Shown here one piece after another: positions 1 through 8,497 of a DNA stretch of 50,862 nt. A model generated the notes under the pieces. The model was not told where the DNA came from and did not search any database. It saw only the letters and a list, made by a program, of their open reading frames with translations. This DNA is from Eubacteriaceae bacterium CHKCI004. Lineage in GTDB: Bacteria > Bacillota > Clostridia > Lachnospirales > Lachnospiraceae. Every line of letters starts with the position of its first letter. Position 1 is the stretch's first letter. The stretch covers positions 1 through 50,862 of the forward strand of contig FCNR01000024.1 of assembly GCA_900016875.1 (NCBI GenBank), in the 5' to 3' direction. Both the position numbers and the translations under genes were made by a program.

Positions 1-65
1 ATGCCGAACTTTTTTTCCTGTCTGCTGTCTGTTACTGTGCTTACATAATCTAAAAGTGCTTTCAT
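1..65 (-). CDS. N-terminus of a probable ISAs1-family transposase (cut by window edge)
   Basis: Reading the minus strand from an ATG at 65 gives an open frame starting MKALLDYVSTVTDSR that leaves the window after about 21 codons. A GGAG ribosome binding site lies just upstream, and an extended -10 (TGGTATACT) lies at about 96-104. The opening LLDY-ST-x-DxR resembles the start of ISAs1 / H-repeat-associated transposases. Only 21 residues are visible, so family assignment is tentative and an intact element cannot be claimed. Confidence 0.45.
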   Translation of the reverse strand, partial: MKALLDYVSTVTDSRQEKKFG

Positions 66-169
66 AGAAGAACTCCTATCCTTTTTTCTTTGAGTATACC
101 AGAAAATCAGGATGGATGTTCACAATTTATTCATTCATGCGTTTGTCGTGAGTGAGGAGGAGGGAGTTT

Positions 170-1999
170 ATGAGGAAACTCAAATCATCAGGTGTAACAT
201 GGATATTTGCTTTTGTATTTATATTAGCAGGAGCGTTCTTTGTGGTTCCGGAGGCAGTGGAAGCTGCGGAGGGAGATGTGTCGATTAATGAAGCTAATTT
301 TCCGGATGAAGTGTTTCGGGGGTATGTAGAAGATTCTTTTGATAAAAATCAGGATAAGGTTTTGTCACATTCAGAAATTGCAGCAGCGACAGAAATTGAT
401 TTTTATGAATATTTTTATGTACTTGATAATGAAGGTGAAATAAAATCATTAGAGGGTATTGAATTCTTTAAACATTTGAAATATTTATCCTGTGAAATAA
501 ATAACAAATTAACAGAATTAGACTTATCAAATAATATAGAATTGGAAAAATTGGCTTGTGGACAAAATCTTTTTACTCATTTGGATTTATCTAAAAATAT
601 CAATTTGATCAGTTTAAATTGTAATAGTGGTAATTTAACGTCTCTGGATGTGTCAAAAAATACGAAGTTGGAATCTTTGGTATGTTCTTATAATGAAATT
701 AGTACATTAGATGTCAGTAAGAATATAAATTTAACAGAGTTGAGCTGTAACAATAATGAATTACAATTTTTAGATACAAGCCATAATATTCAATTAGACT
801 ATTTAGATTGTTCAGGCAATCTGTTATCCTCATTGGACGTTAGCAAAAATTCAAATTTAACAGAACTGTGGTGTGCAGACAATCAATTGAAAGTCTTGGA
901 TTTGAATAAGAATACGGGGTTGACAGGATTATACTGTTCGAACAATGCGTTGGACAAGATAGATGTCTCCAATTGCCCGGAACTAGGGACTATTTCATGT
1001 GGATATAATAATTTAAAACAGCTTGATGTAACGAAGAATACTAAATTAGGTGGTGTGAGCTGTGAGTATAATCAGATAGAGGTGCTGGATCTCTCCCGCA
1101 ATCCAGAATTGGGATTAATAAGCTGCACTGGTAATAAACTGAAAGTACTGTACATTTTCCCAGAAGCCGTATTAAATAATCTGTGGTGCAGCGAAAATCA
1201 ACTGACATCTTTAAGCTTTGGTGAGGTTGCCGACTTCTCCTGTGAAGACAATCAAGCAGAAGTTGTAGTGACTGATGAGAATACATTGGATTTAACCACC
1301 TTACCGGGGCACTTCGATGTGAGCAAGGCGAACAATTGGCAGGGAGGAACACTCAACGGAAACATCTTAACATTTACAGATAAAAAGGTAACCTATACCT
1401 ACAATGTTGGAACATGGCAAAGTGCAGAATTTACGCTTATACCAGTGAAAAAGGCATCTGACCCAATCAATCCGCAGCCTTCCACCCCATCCACTCAGAC
1501 TCCAGCTCCGCAGACCCCGGCAACTTCATCCGCCCCATCTGCCCCGGCAGCAACAGAGAAGATTTCCGCTGACACGACAGTGACGGACGCCAAGAGCAAC
1601 TCCATCTACAAGGTGGCAGGTAATGCAGCTTCCGGTTATACAGTGACTTATGTGCGTCCGACTTCCAAAAAGGCTAAATCAGTAACGATTCCGGCAACGG
1701 TGACAGTGAACGGAGTGTCCTACAAGGTAACATCCATTGCTAACAATGCGTTTAAGGGACAGAAGAAGCTTAAAAAAGTAACAATTGGAGCAAATGTAAC
1801 GACCATTGGAAAGAAAGCGTTCATCGGCTGCAAGAGTCTCAAGAAAGTGATTGTGAAATCGAAAAAGCTCAAAAAAGTTGGTGCCAAAGCATTTGTAAAA
1901 ATCAATCCGAAAGCAAAAATTAAAGTGCCGAAGAATAAGAAAAAAGCATACAAGAAAGTATTTAAGAAAAACACAGGTGTGAAGGCTTCCATGTGGTAA
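170..1999 (+). CDS. Secreted leucine-rich-repeat surface protein with BspA-like C-terminal module
   Basis: This is a 609-residue exported protein. The ATG at 170 is preferred over the in-frame GTG at 152 because a purine-rich AGGAGGAGGG lies directly before it. Order of parts: signal peptide (about 1-33, ending VEAAEG); an EF-hand/dockerin-like segment with FPDEVFRGYV and DKNQDK (about 35-80); about a dozen 21-residue leucine-rich repeats of the type LDVSKN-x-x-L-x-x-L-x-C (about 95-390); a Pro/Thr/Ser-rich linker (about 430-463); and a lysine-rich BspA-like LRR_5 module (TSIANNAF, TTIGKKAF, VGAKAF) to the end. The same C-terminal module ends the proteins at 42905 and 48844. No LPXTG, SLH or other classical anchor is seen. 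The likely role is extracellular adhesion or ligand binding. The ligand is unknown. Confidence 0.85.
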   Translation: MRKLKSSGVTWIFAFVFILAGAFFVVPEAVEAAEGDVSINEANFPDEVFRGYVEDSFDKNQDKVLSHSEIAAATEIDFYEYFYVLDNEGEIKSLEGIEFFKHLKYLSCEINNKLTELDLSNNIELEKLACGQNLFTHLDLSKNINLISLNCNSGNLTSLDVSKNTKLESLVCSYNEISTLDVSKNINLTELSCNNNELQFLDTSHNIQLDYLDCSGNLLSSLDVSKNSNLTELWCADNQLKVLDLNKNTGLTGLYCSNNALDKIDVSNCPELGTISCGYNNLKQLDVTKNTKLGGVSCEYNQIEVLDLSRNPELGLISCTGNKLKVLYIFPEAVLNNLWCSENQLTSLSFGEVADFSCEDNQAEVVVTDENTLDLTTLPGHFDVSKANNWQGGTLNGNILTFTDKKVTYTYNVGTWQSAEFTLIPVKKASDPINPQPSTPSTQTPAPQTPATSSAPSAPAATEKISADTTVTDAKSNSIYKVAGNAASGYTVTYVRPTSKKAKSVTIPATVTVNGVSYKVTSIANNAFKGQKKLKKVTIGANVTTIGKKAFIGCKSLKKVIVKSKKLKKVGAKAFVKINPKAKIKVPKNKKKAYKKVFKKNTGVKASMW

Positions 2000-2036
2000 A
2001 GAGACTAATTAAATCTAGTAAAAATATAGTTTCCAA

Positions 2037-2076
2037 CCGGGGACAGGAACGGATGAGTTTCTGTCCCCGGCCTTTT
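2037..2076 (+). terminator. Rho-independent terminator of the LRR gene
   Basis: A perfect 10-bp stem (CCGGGGACAG at 2037-2046 with CTGTCCCCGG at 2061-2070) is followed by CCTTTTA. It ends the LRR transcript and isolates it from the kinase module downstream. Confidence 0.85.
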
Positions 2077-2120
2077 ATGGATGGAGAATGAGAAAATGTT
2101 ATCCTAAAAGATTGAAAAAC

Positions 2121-2129
2121 TGTTATAAT
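2121..2129 (+). promoter_or_regulatory. Extended -10 promoter for the two-gene kinase module
   Basis: TGTTATAAT at 2121-2129 is an extended -10 element with a perfect TATAAT. No convincing -35 is visible, as usual for TGn promoters. It lies about 140 bases before the first gene of the HipA-like pair. Confidence 0.45.
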
Positions 2130-2270
2130 AATGATAAATTATTCTGAGAAGATAATGAAAGAAGCTGGCCGCAGAAGTAAATAAAGTTGAAAATATAACA
2201 AAAAATCAAAGATTTGCTGCTGGCGGTCAACTATTGGCAGCGCATTGTCCAGGATAGCGGGGTGTCAGAA

Positions 2271-2951
2271 ATGAAAAGAATAGAAGAGTATTACAGAAAA
2301 TGTTCCAAAGAGCTAAGCAAGATAGAAGGACGCCTCACTCAAATTGAGGAACGGCTGCAAGAACTTCCCACAGAGACAATTCTTATCAAAAAGGTGAAGG
2401 GAAAACCATATTATTATCGGCAGTTTCGTGAGGAAGGGAGAACGAAGAGTAAGTCGCTGGGGGCTGTGAAGCCGGGAAGTGCTGCGGCGGAGGAACGTCA
2501 GATTCTGGAACGCAGGCAGCTTCTGGAGGAAAGGAAAGAACTGCTGGCTTTGCGTGATGCTTTCCGGAAAGCAGAGAGGGGATTAAAAAAAGAGATAGAT
2601 AAAAAGCCGATGCTGGAAGATTATTCCTTTGAGGTATATTGGAAGGATGAACTGACGGCGAAGGTGAGGGTAAAAGGGAAAGACGTTTATGTTTCCAGCT
2701 ATTCGGACCAGCCTGGGAAGCGGCTGTTTCCGGCCGGAAAAATCAGCCGGTTCCAGTTAAATGAAATACTGAAAACGAGATGCTGGGATGAGGGCAGGCC
2801 GGATATCAATGAATTGCTTCGTGTCCGGGGCATAAAGGAATATAATCCGCTGGAGATTGTCAGGAAAACCCACGGCGTCAGCTGGAATGACTTTATCTGG
2901 CTGCGGTTTCCGGGAGAGCAGATTACGGCGAAAGATGTGCTGGTGAGGTGA
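2271..2951 (+). CDS. Coiled-coil partner protein of a HipA/CtkA-like kinase
   Basis: This 226-residue cytosolic protein has no recognised enzymatic motif. The reading frame is open from 2214, but ATG 2271 (MKRIEEYYRK) fits the coiled coil best. Its Shine-Dalgarno is weak, so the start is uncertain. Visible parts: a charged helical/coiled-coil segment (1-45); a YYYRQFREEGRTKSKSLG motif like those in small DNA-associated DUF6788-type proteins; a second helical stretch (about 85-120); and a C-terminal part with YNPLEIVRKTHGVSWNDFIW and DVLVR, which reads like the N-terminal accessory segment of HipA-like kinases. The next gene starts 3 bases after its stop, so the two are almost certainly co-translated and probably function together. 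Confidence 0.6.
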   Translation: MKRIEEYYRKCSKELSKIEGRLTQIEERLQELPTETILIKKVKGKPYYYRQFREEGRTKSKSLGAVKPGSAAAEERQILERRQLLEERKELLALRDAFRKAERGLKKEIDKKPMLEDYSFEVYWKDELTAKVRVKGKDVYVSSYSDQPGKRLFPAGKISRFQLNEILKTRCWDEGRPDINELLRVRGIKEYNPLEIVRKTHGVSWNDFIWLRFPGEQITAKDVLVR

Positions 2952-2954
2952 GAG

Positions 2955-3704
2955 ATGTTTCGGGAATATTTGAGTGAAGATAATATTGTGCTGATTGACG
3001 GCACCAGCGAGGGAACGCAGGTTAAATACAGGAAAGGTGATTACTGGTATAAAGAAGATAACCGGGGCAGAGAAGGACTGGCGGAATATCTGGTGTCACA
3101 TTTTCTGACATTTACTGATTTGCGGCCGGAGGAGTACATTTTATATGAACAGGGCTATATTAATGAGAAAAGAGGCTGCCGAAGTAAAAATTTTCTGGAA
3201 GAAAATGAATCTCTCGTTACATTTTATCGCCTGTACTATTCAGAATTTGGAGGCAATCTGGCAGAACGACTGGCTAAGATATCGACTATGGAAGAACGGA
3301 TTGCTTTTGCGCTCAAAATGATTCGCAGTCTGACAGGACTGGATGTAACGGATTATCTCAAAAAAATATTTATGCTAGATATGATTGTTTTGAATGAGGA
3401 TCGCCATGTGAATAACCTGGCTGTTATTTTTGATGGGACAGAGTTCAGGCCAGCGCCGATTTTTGATAACGGAGTTTCTCTCTTGACAGCTAATCTTAGT
3501 GTGAATTGGCATTTTTCCATGGAAGAAAATGTAAAGCGAGTGATAGCCAGACCATTTTCCGGTTCCCATGAAAAAATGTATGAATATTTTGGAAAGGGAT
3601 TTTCGGTGGATTGGAACGAATTTCTGCGTTGGCTCGATGAACAGGAAGATACGAAAGAAAAAGAAGTATTTCGTTATCAGGCAGAGCGCTATGCGAAAAT
3701 ATGA
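2955..3704 (+). CDS. HipA-like / CtkA-like Ser/Thr protein kinase
   Basis: At 249 residues this matches the compact CtkA-like branch of the HipA_C kinase fold rather than full-length HipA (about 440). The catalytic loop NEDRHVNN lies at about residue 147 and a metal-binding IFDNG at about 172, followed by the C-terminal helices. GREGLAEYLVS near residue 35 fits the N-lobe helix of the family. Known HipA-type kinases phosphorylate targets such as GltX and act as toxins; H. pylori CtkA is a proinflammatory kinase. Here the partner gene upstream supplies what looks like the missing N-terminal segment. A toxin-antitoxin role is possible but not shown. Confidence 0.7.
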   Translation: MFREYLSEDNIVLIDGTSEGTQVKYRKGDYWYKEDNRGREGLAEYLVSHFLTFTDLRPEEYILYEQGYINEKRGCRSKNFLEENESLVTFYRLYYSEFGGNLAERLAKISTMEERIAFALKMIRSLTGLDVTDYLKKIFMLDMIVLNEDRHVNNLAVIFDGTEFRPAPIFDNGVSLLTANLSVNWHFSMEENVKRVIARPFSGSHEKMYEYFGKGFSVDWNEFLRWLDEQEDTKEKEVFRYQAERYAKI

Positions 3705-3774
3705 TTTTAAAACGGAACTGCCAGTTAAATATAGCACCAAATAAATTTTTGCAAAAAATGTAATGGAGATAAGC

Positions 3775-4344
3775 ATGAACGAAAAAGAACGTATGTTATC
3801 CGGCCGTCTCTATCATCCCCTGAAGATGAATGACGGGCAATGGGAGCGGAGCCGGGGAGTGTTAAGAAAGTTTAATGACATGCCTTTTGATCAGGCGAAG
3901 GAGCGGATGGAGCTGCTGCGGGGAATCTTCGGGCACATGGGAGAGGACGTTTATATTGAGCCGCCCTTTTATTGTGATAAGGGCGGGCAGATTTATATTG
4001 GCGATCATTTTTATGCCAACACCGGTTTTCTTGCGTTGGATGAGGCAAAAGTGACTATCGGGAATCACGTTATGCTGGGACCAAGAGTGTGTATTTATAC
4101 GGCCTGTCATCCGGTGGACGCGCAGATTCGCAACATGCATCTGGAATTTTCCAAACCGGTGACCATTGGAGACGATGTTTGGGTTGGCGGAAATGTGGTG
4201 ATTAATCCCGGAGTGACTATTGGAAATAACGTGGTCATCGGCTCCGGCTCGGTGGTCACAAAAGATATCCCTGACGGAGTCATTGCGGCGGGCAATCCCT
4301 GCCGGGTAATCAGGAAGATTACTAATGAGGACCGGCGGTACTGA
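3775..4344 (+). CDS. Sugar O-acetyltransferase, maltose/galactoside acetyltransferase family
   Basis: A 189-residue left-handed beta-helix (hexapeptide repeat) acetyl-CoA-dependent acetyltransferase. The ATG at 3775 is preferred because GGAGAT lies 5 bases before it; an in-frame ATG 12 bases upstream lacks a good site. The N-terminus has the family signature (ERMLSGRLYHP), followed by hexapeptide repeats such as IYIGDHFYAN, VTIGNHVMLGP, VTIGDDVWVGG and VTIGNNVVIGSGSVV. The catalytic histidine is in TACHPVDA. Length and layout match Maa/LacA enzymes, which acetylate glucose, maltose or galactosides at C6. It stands alone, about 70 bases after the kinase gene. The substrate cannot be read from the sequence. 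Confidence 0.85.
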   Translation: MNEKERMLSGRLYHPLKMNDGQWERSRGVLRKFNDMPFDQAKERMELLRGIFGHMGEDVYIEPPFYCDKGGQIYIGDHFYANTGFLALDEAKVTIGNHVMLGPRVCIYTACHPVDAQIRNMHLEFSKPVTIGDDVWVGGNVVINPGVTIGNNVVIGSGSVVTKDIPDGVIAAGNPCRVIRKITNEDRRY

Positions 4345-4363
4345 CAGGAGCAGGCGGATGAAT

Positions 4364-4443
4364 ATTTTGCTGATGAAAATGTCAGGGAATAAAAATAGGC
4401 AGAGAATTACTTTGCCGATGAAGATGTCAGGATTTAAAAATAT
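4364..4443 (+). repeat. Imperfect tandem repeat before the small exported protein
   Basis: Two related blocks, TTTGCTGATGAAAATGTCAG (about 4365) and TTTGCCGATGAAGATGTCAG (about 4410), are each followed by an A-rich tract. They are about 45 bases apart. The function is unknown. It could be a duplicated leader segment. Confidence 0.45.
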
Positions 4444-4458
4444 GGGAGGGAAAATGTT

Positions 4459-5154
4459 ATGGGAAGATTAAAAAAGTCTGTGGCTGGAGCAACATTGTGT
4501 GCTGGCGTAGTTTTCGGATGTATGGCTATGGCATTTCCGACTTCTGCGGCAGATGCAGCGAGTACATCGCTTCAGGATATTGGGACACAGAAAGTTTCTG
4601 TTCAGGCAAAGAAAATGAATAAAAAGAACTGGTACAAAAAGGTGCTGAAGCGGCAGAAGGGCAGCTATAAAGTGCGCTGCTGGAATTATCAGTATAGTTA
4701 TGCGTATAAAACAATTCGAACAAATGTGTCGTCGTACTCTTATTACAAAGTAGCGGATATCAATAAGGATGGCACCAAGGAACTTTTGCTGTCCACCAAT
4801 TCTACGGGAAGAGGGTTTGAGTCCCGGGTGCTCGTTCTTACATTTCGCAAGGGAAAGGTGAAGCCGCTGATTGCTTTTGAGGAACTGAGGAACGGCCTTT
4901 TCCTGCGGGGAAAGAAAATGTACGCGCAGGTGGGCGGAAGTACCGAGAGTATCATCACCGGATATAAGGTCAATAAAGGAAAAGTCAGACAGTTTGTGAA
5001 GCTGGAGCGGCTCAGAAGATGGCCGAATGGAAGTTCTGATGCGGTTACAACTTACTGGAAGAACGGCGCGCAGATTACGGAGACGCAGTATAATGCAGAG
5101 TGTATGAAAAGCGTGGCTTACAGAACGCCGCTTAGTTTCAGCAGATTTAATTAA
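4459..5154 (+). CDS. Small exported protein with a DxNxDG calcium-type loop
   Basis: A 231-residue protein with a clear signal peptide (1 to about 31, ending TSAADA), expected to be secreted. It has a basic segment (KKMNKKNWYKKVLKRQKG), then ADINKDGTKELLLSTN, the DxNxDGxxE loop seen in FG-GAP/VCBS-like and EF-hand-like repeats of small Firmicute lipoproteins. The rest looks like a beta-propeller blade or SH3-like fold. There is no lipobox and no anchor. I do not recognise a named family. It has its own ribosome binding site (GGGAGGG) and a convergent neighbour, so it is probably monocistronic. Confidence 0.6.
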   Translation: MGRLKKSVAGATLCAGVVFGCMAMAFPTSAADAASTSLQDIGTQKVSVQAKKMNKKNWYKKVLKRQKGSYKVRCWNYQYSYAYKTIRTNVSSYSYYKVADINKDGTKELLLSTNSTGRGFESRVLVLTFRKGKVKPLIAFEELRNGLFLRGKKMYAQVGGSTESIITGYKVNKGKVRQFVKLERLRRWPNGSSDAVTTYWKNGAQITETQYNAECMKSVAYRTPLSFSRFN

Positions 5155-5256
5155 TTGTGTGTGAAACAGTAAAACAATTAAGGTGGGTTATACTGCTAAA
5201 GTAAAGAGTTTCAGGTGATGATGTTATGCTAACGTCTAAATAAATAATGAAAAAAT

Positions 5257-5300
5257 GAAATGCAGCCCGGACAGAAAAATTTGTCGTTGGGCTGCATTTC
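5257..5300 (-). terminator. Terminator between convergent genes
   Basis: Perfect 12-bp stem: GAAATGCAGCCC (5257-5268) with GGGCTGCATTTC (5289-5300). On the minus strand it is followed by a T-rich tract (ATTTTTTCATTATTT), so it terminates the amino-acid symporter gene. It may also stop reading from 4459 on the plus strand. Confidence 0.85.
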
Positions 5301-5302
5301 TA

Positions 5303-6691
5303 TTATTGTTCTCTCTTGCTCTCATAATCCTTCAACGCTGCCAGTGCCTTCTTTGATAACGGATAGAGCATAAAAATATTAAAAATCGTCATAAGTCCGA
5401 CGCCCACGTCACCCAGATCCCAGACAACGGAATAGGCGGCGAGACCGCCGATAAACAGCATCACAAGCGCCAGAATCTTGTAAATGGTCTGGGACGTCCA
5501 GTTATCTCCGAACAGGTACGCCACGTTGGAGCGGGCGTAGAACAGCACGCCGATAAACGTGGAGAAGCTGAACAGGAAGATGATAAGGGCGATGAATATA
5601 ACGCCGAACTCTCCCAGATGGTACTGCATGGAAGTCTGCAGCAGATCCATACCCTGAAGGCCGTTTGTGATGCTTTCCGGGGTGAGAAGCATGATCATGG
5701 CGGTACAGCTGCAGATCAGGATGGTGTCGATGAAGACGCCCAATGCCTGAGACAGACCAACCTTGGCCGGGTGGTCTGTCTCCGCAGTGGCAGCGGCACA
5801 CGGAGCGGAGCCGGAGCCTGCCTCATTGGAGAAAAGACCTCGCTTAACGCCGTTCATCACCACTGCGCCGAAGCCGCCGGCGGCAACCTGACGCAGACCA
5901 AAGGCTTCAGAAAAAATTCTTCCGAATACCGATGGGAGAAGCTGTATATTTACGATTATCAAAATGATCGTCATCAGCAGATAGATGCCGGCCATGATCG
6001 GAACCATAATATCCAGCACCCGAACGGTAGCATTTTTGCGAAGAACGATAACCGCACCCAGGATTACAAGGACGATAGTGGTATACAGCGGCGGAATATG
6101 GAACGCATTCTCAAAGGCGGAGGTCACAGAGTTGCTGACCACCTGGCTGATGCCGAACCAGCAGATGAGGCCGGACAGGGCAAACAGCACAGACAGTGGC
6201 ACGTAACGGCGTTTCTTTCCGCTGCGTTCCTCAAAATATTTGTGAATGTAGTAGGCAGGGCCGCCGCGCCAGCCGCCGTAGAGCGGGTCTTTTTCTTTGT
6301 AAAGCTGGGCGAGGGTGGCCTCGATGAAAGCGGTGGATGAGCCGATGATGGCCGTGACCCACATCCAGAATACCGCGCCGGCGCCGCCGGCAGAGATAGC
6401 CGCTACCACTCCGACCAGATTGCCCATGCCAACCCGGGTTGCAGTGGATACGATCAGTGTCTGAAGTACTGACAGAGCGCTGTTTTTTTCATTTTTTTTG
6501 CCAAGGACGGCCCCGACCATATCCTTAAACAGGCGTACCGGAAGCACCCGCGTCCGGATGGTAAAATAAATGCCGGTGGGAATCAGCAGTATCACCAGGA
6601 TAGAAAGAGGGAGTGATCCGCCTCCGGGAAGAGGGAGAACAAACAGGTCTCCCCATAAAAAATTGTAAACTGTTTCGATTAATGTAACCAT
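5303..6691 (-). CDS. Alanine/glycine:cation symporter (AGCS family)
   Basis: A 462-residue polytopic membrane protein importing alanine and/or glycine with Na+ or H+. The start at 6691 (MVTLIETVYNFLWG) is set by GGAGG 6 bases upstream; the open frame extends further but without a ribosome binding site. Family motifs are clear: GMGNLVGVVAAISAGG and FWMWVTAIIGSSTAF with EATLAQLYK, PLYGGWRGGPAYYI, and GLFSNEAGSGSAPCAAA. Length is typical of the family. It is divergent from larC with the terminator at 5257-5300. Exact amino-acid preference is not readable. Confidence 0.93.
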   Translation of the reverse strand: MVTLIETVYNFLWGDLFVLPLPGGGSLPLSILVILLIPTGIYFTIRTRVLPVRLFKDMVGAVLGKKNEKNSALSVLQTLIVSTATRVGMGNLVGVVAAISAGGAGAVFWMWVTAIIGSSTAFIEATLAQLYKEKDPLYGGWRGGPAYYIHKYFEERSGKKRRYVPLSVLFALSGLICWFGISQVVSNSVTSAFENAFHIPPLYTTIVLVILGAVIVLRKNATVRVLDIMVPIMAGIYLLMTIILIIVNIQLLPSVFGRIFSEAFGLRQVAAGGFGAVVMNGVKRGLFSNEAGSGSAPCAAATAETDHPAKVGLSQALGVFIDTILICSCTAMIMLLTPESITNGLQGMDLLQTSMQYHLGEFGVIFIALIIFLFSFSTFIGVLFYARSNVAYLFGDNWTSQTIYKILALVMLFIGGLAAYSVVWDLGDVGVGLMTIFNIFMLYPLSKKALAALKDYESKREQ

Positions 6692-6803
6692 AATTTCCTC
6701 CATAATAAAGAGCCGTGGGAACAAAAACACCCGGGCGGCTCCGTGTTGAAAATTCATTTCTTTGCAGCTACGATTCTTTAAATGTAAAAAGCGTATAATA
6801 TGA

Positions 6804-6832
6804 AGTATATAATTTCTGTCGCTATTTGTAAA
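6804..6832 (-). promoter_or_regulatory. Promoter of the AGCS symporter gene
   Basis: Minus-strand -35 TTTACA (6827-6832) and -10 TATACT (6804-6809) are separated by exactly 17 bases, about 110 bases upstream of the ATG at 6691. The resulting leader shows no obvious attenuator. Confidence 0.6.
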
Positions 6833-6871
6833 GAAAATAGTGAAAAGGAAAGAAATTTTCCGAATGACTGC

Positions 6872-6900
6872 TTGCGTTCCGGAAAAATAAGAAATATAAT
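6872..6900 (+). promoter_or_regulatory. Promoter of larC in the divergent intergenic region
   Basis: TTGCGT (6872-6877), a 17-base spacer and TATAAT (6895-6900), about 120 bases upstream of the larC ATG. The octamer TGCGTTCC occurs at 6873-6880 and again at about 6911-6918, a possible operator pair. The rest of the 327-base gap (6692-7018) holds the divergent promoter and no gene I can support. Confidence 0.6.
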
Positions 6901-7018
6901 AAAAAAAGAATGCGTTCCATTTTTTCTGAAAATGCATCAAAATGAGACTGTATATGCAGTCATCTTGTCGATCAATTCTTAAATGTCAATTTTGATTTAC
7001 GGAAAGGAAATATACATA

Positions 7019-8434
7019 ATGGCAAATATACTTTATCTGGAATGTAATTCCGGCATCAGCGGGGATATGACAGTTGCCGCCCTTCTTGATCTGGGCGCCA
7101 GTGAGGAAGTTCTGATGAGAGCGCTGGACAGCATACCGGCGGACGGATTCTCCGTGGAGGTGACCCGGGTAAAAAAAGCAGGGATTGACTGCTGTGATTT
7201 TGCGGTGCTGCTGGACGCCGATCATGAAAACCACGACCATGATATGGAATACCTTCATGGGCGTCCGCATGAGGACGGCCATGAGCACACACATGCCCAT
7301 CACCATGGAGACGGCCATGAGCACACACATGCCCATCACCATGGAGACGACCATGAGCACACACATGCCCATCACCATGGAGGCGGCCATGAGCACACGC
7401 ACGCCCATCACCATGGAGACGACCATGGGCACACACATGAACACCATCATCATCACGAACACCGCGGCATGCCGGAGATCCGGAAGATTATTGATGCCGT
7501 GAAGATGACAGATGGCGCCAAAGAAATCGCACTGCGCATTTTTAATATCATCGCGGAAGCGGAGGCGAAAGCTCACGCTGTTCCGGTGGAGCAGGTGCAT
7601 TTTCATGAGGTGGGGGCCATTGACTCCATTGTGGATGTGGTGGCGGCGGCGGTCTGCCTGGATGATCTTCATATTGATGAGGTTGTGATTCCGAAGCTCT
7701 GCGAGGGAACGGGAACTGTGCGCTGCCAGCACGGCGTGCTGCCGGTACCAGTGCCGGCGGTAGCTAATATCGTGGAAAAGAGCGGTCTGAATCTGGAGAT
7801 CATGGATATAAAAGGTGAGTTTGTGACGCCGACAGGAGCGGCTATTGCGGCTGCAGTGCAAACTACTGATGCGCTGCCAAAATCTTTCCGGATTACACGG
7901 ACCGGAATAGGAGCGGGAAAACGTACCTACGAACGGCCGAGTATTCTGCGCGCCATGCTTATAGAACCGGCGGCGCCGAAAAATGCTGCTTTAAAGGATG
8001 TCATCTGGAAGCTTGAGACCAATATTGATGACTGCGCCGGAGAAGTACTGGGATATGTGATGGAGTTATTATTTGACGCCGGAGCGAGAGATGTGCATTA
8101 TCATCCGGTCTATATGAAGAAAAACCGCCCGGCATGGCAGTTGAATGTGATTTGCGATGAGAAGGACATTTCCCGCATGGAAGAAATTATTTTCCGGGAG
8201 ACGACGACCATCGGTATCCGAAGAGTGTGCATGGAGCGGACGGTTCTTGCCAGAGAGAGCCGGGAGGTCATGACCGCCAGCGGCCCGGTGCAGGTGAAGA
8301 TCTGCCGTTTCGGGGCGGAGACAAAGTACTATCCGGAGTTTGAGAGCGTGAAGGCGCTCAGTCTGGCTGCCGGACGCAGCTACAGGGATATTTATCAGGA
8401 AGCGGTTTCCGCGTGCAGAGAGAAAGTACAGTAG
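7019..8434 (+). CDS. larC: LarC, nickel-inserting enzyme for the nickel-pincer cofactor (single-frame form)
   Basis: A 471-residue protein that, in the lar pathway, uses CTP to insert nickel into pyridinium-3,5-bisthiocarboxylate mononucleotide, giving the cofactor of lactate racemase and related enzymes. The ATG at 7019 (MANILYLECNSGISGDM) has AAAGGA upstream. LarC1-like motifs: SGISGDM near the start, VHFHEVGAIDSIVDVV and FVTPTGAAIA. The LarC2-like half begins near WKLETNIDDCAGE. In L. plantarum the two halves are joined by ribosomal frameshifting; here they are in one frame. Residues about 73-148 form a very His-rich insert encoded by 36-base tandem repeats. No larA, larB or larE lies nearby. 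Confidence 0.9.
   Translation: MANILYLECNSGISGDMTVAALLDLGASEEVLMRALDSIPADGFSVEVTRVKKAGIDCCDFAVLLDADHENHDHDMEYLHGRPHEDGHEHTHAHHHGDGHEHTHAHHHGDDHEHTHAHHHGGGHEHTHAHHHGDDHGHTHEHHHHHEHRGMPEIRKIIDAVKMTDGAKEIALRIFNIIAEAEAKAHAVPVEQVHFHEVGAIDSIVDVVAAAVCLDDLHIDEVVIPKLCEGTGTVRCQHGVLPVPVPAVANIVEKSGLNLEIMDIKGEFVTPTGAAIAAAVQTTDALPKSFRITRTGIGAGKRTYERPSILRAMLIEPAAPKNAALKDVIWKLETNIDDCAGEVLGYVMELLFDAGARDVHYHPVYMKKNRPAWQLNVICDEKDISRMEEIIFRETTTIGIRRVCMERTVLARESREVMTASGPVQVKICRFGAETKYYPEFESVKALSLAAGRSYRDIYQEAVSACREKVQ
7274..7450 (+). repeat. 36-bp tandem repeats encoding the LarC His-rich insert
   Basis: Four near-perfect 36-bp units (7274-7309, 7310-7345, 7346-7381, 7382-7417) plus a degenerate fifth. Units 1 and 2 are identical. 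Each encodes 12 residues of the pattern HEHTHAHHHGDG. The repeat keeps the frame, so copy-number change would only alter the length of the metal-binding loop. Confidence 0.92.
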
Positions 8435-8497
8435 TTGACAGAGAGCTGCGCTGTCGCCGCCAACCAATACATTTACTGAGAGACAGGAGGAAATGAT

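Noticed and set aside
7274-7450. Regular 36-bp repeats that could suggest a CRISPR array
   Set aside because: The units are directly contiguous with no spacers and are in frame within larC, encoding a His-rich loop.
6986-7861. Long minus-strand frames opposite larC (291 and 126 codons)
   Set aside because: They are mirror frames of the His-rich repeats and larC coding sequence, with no ribosome site and no plausible protein features.
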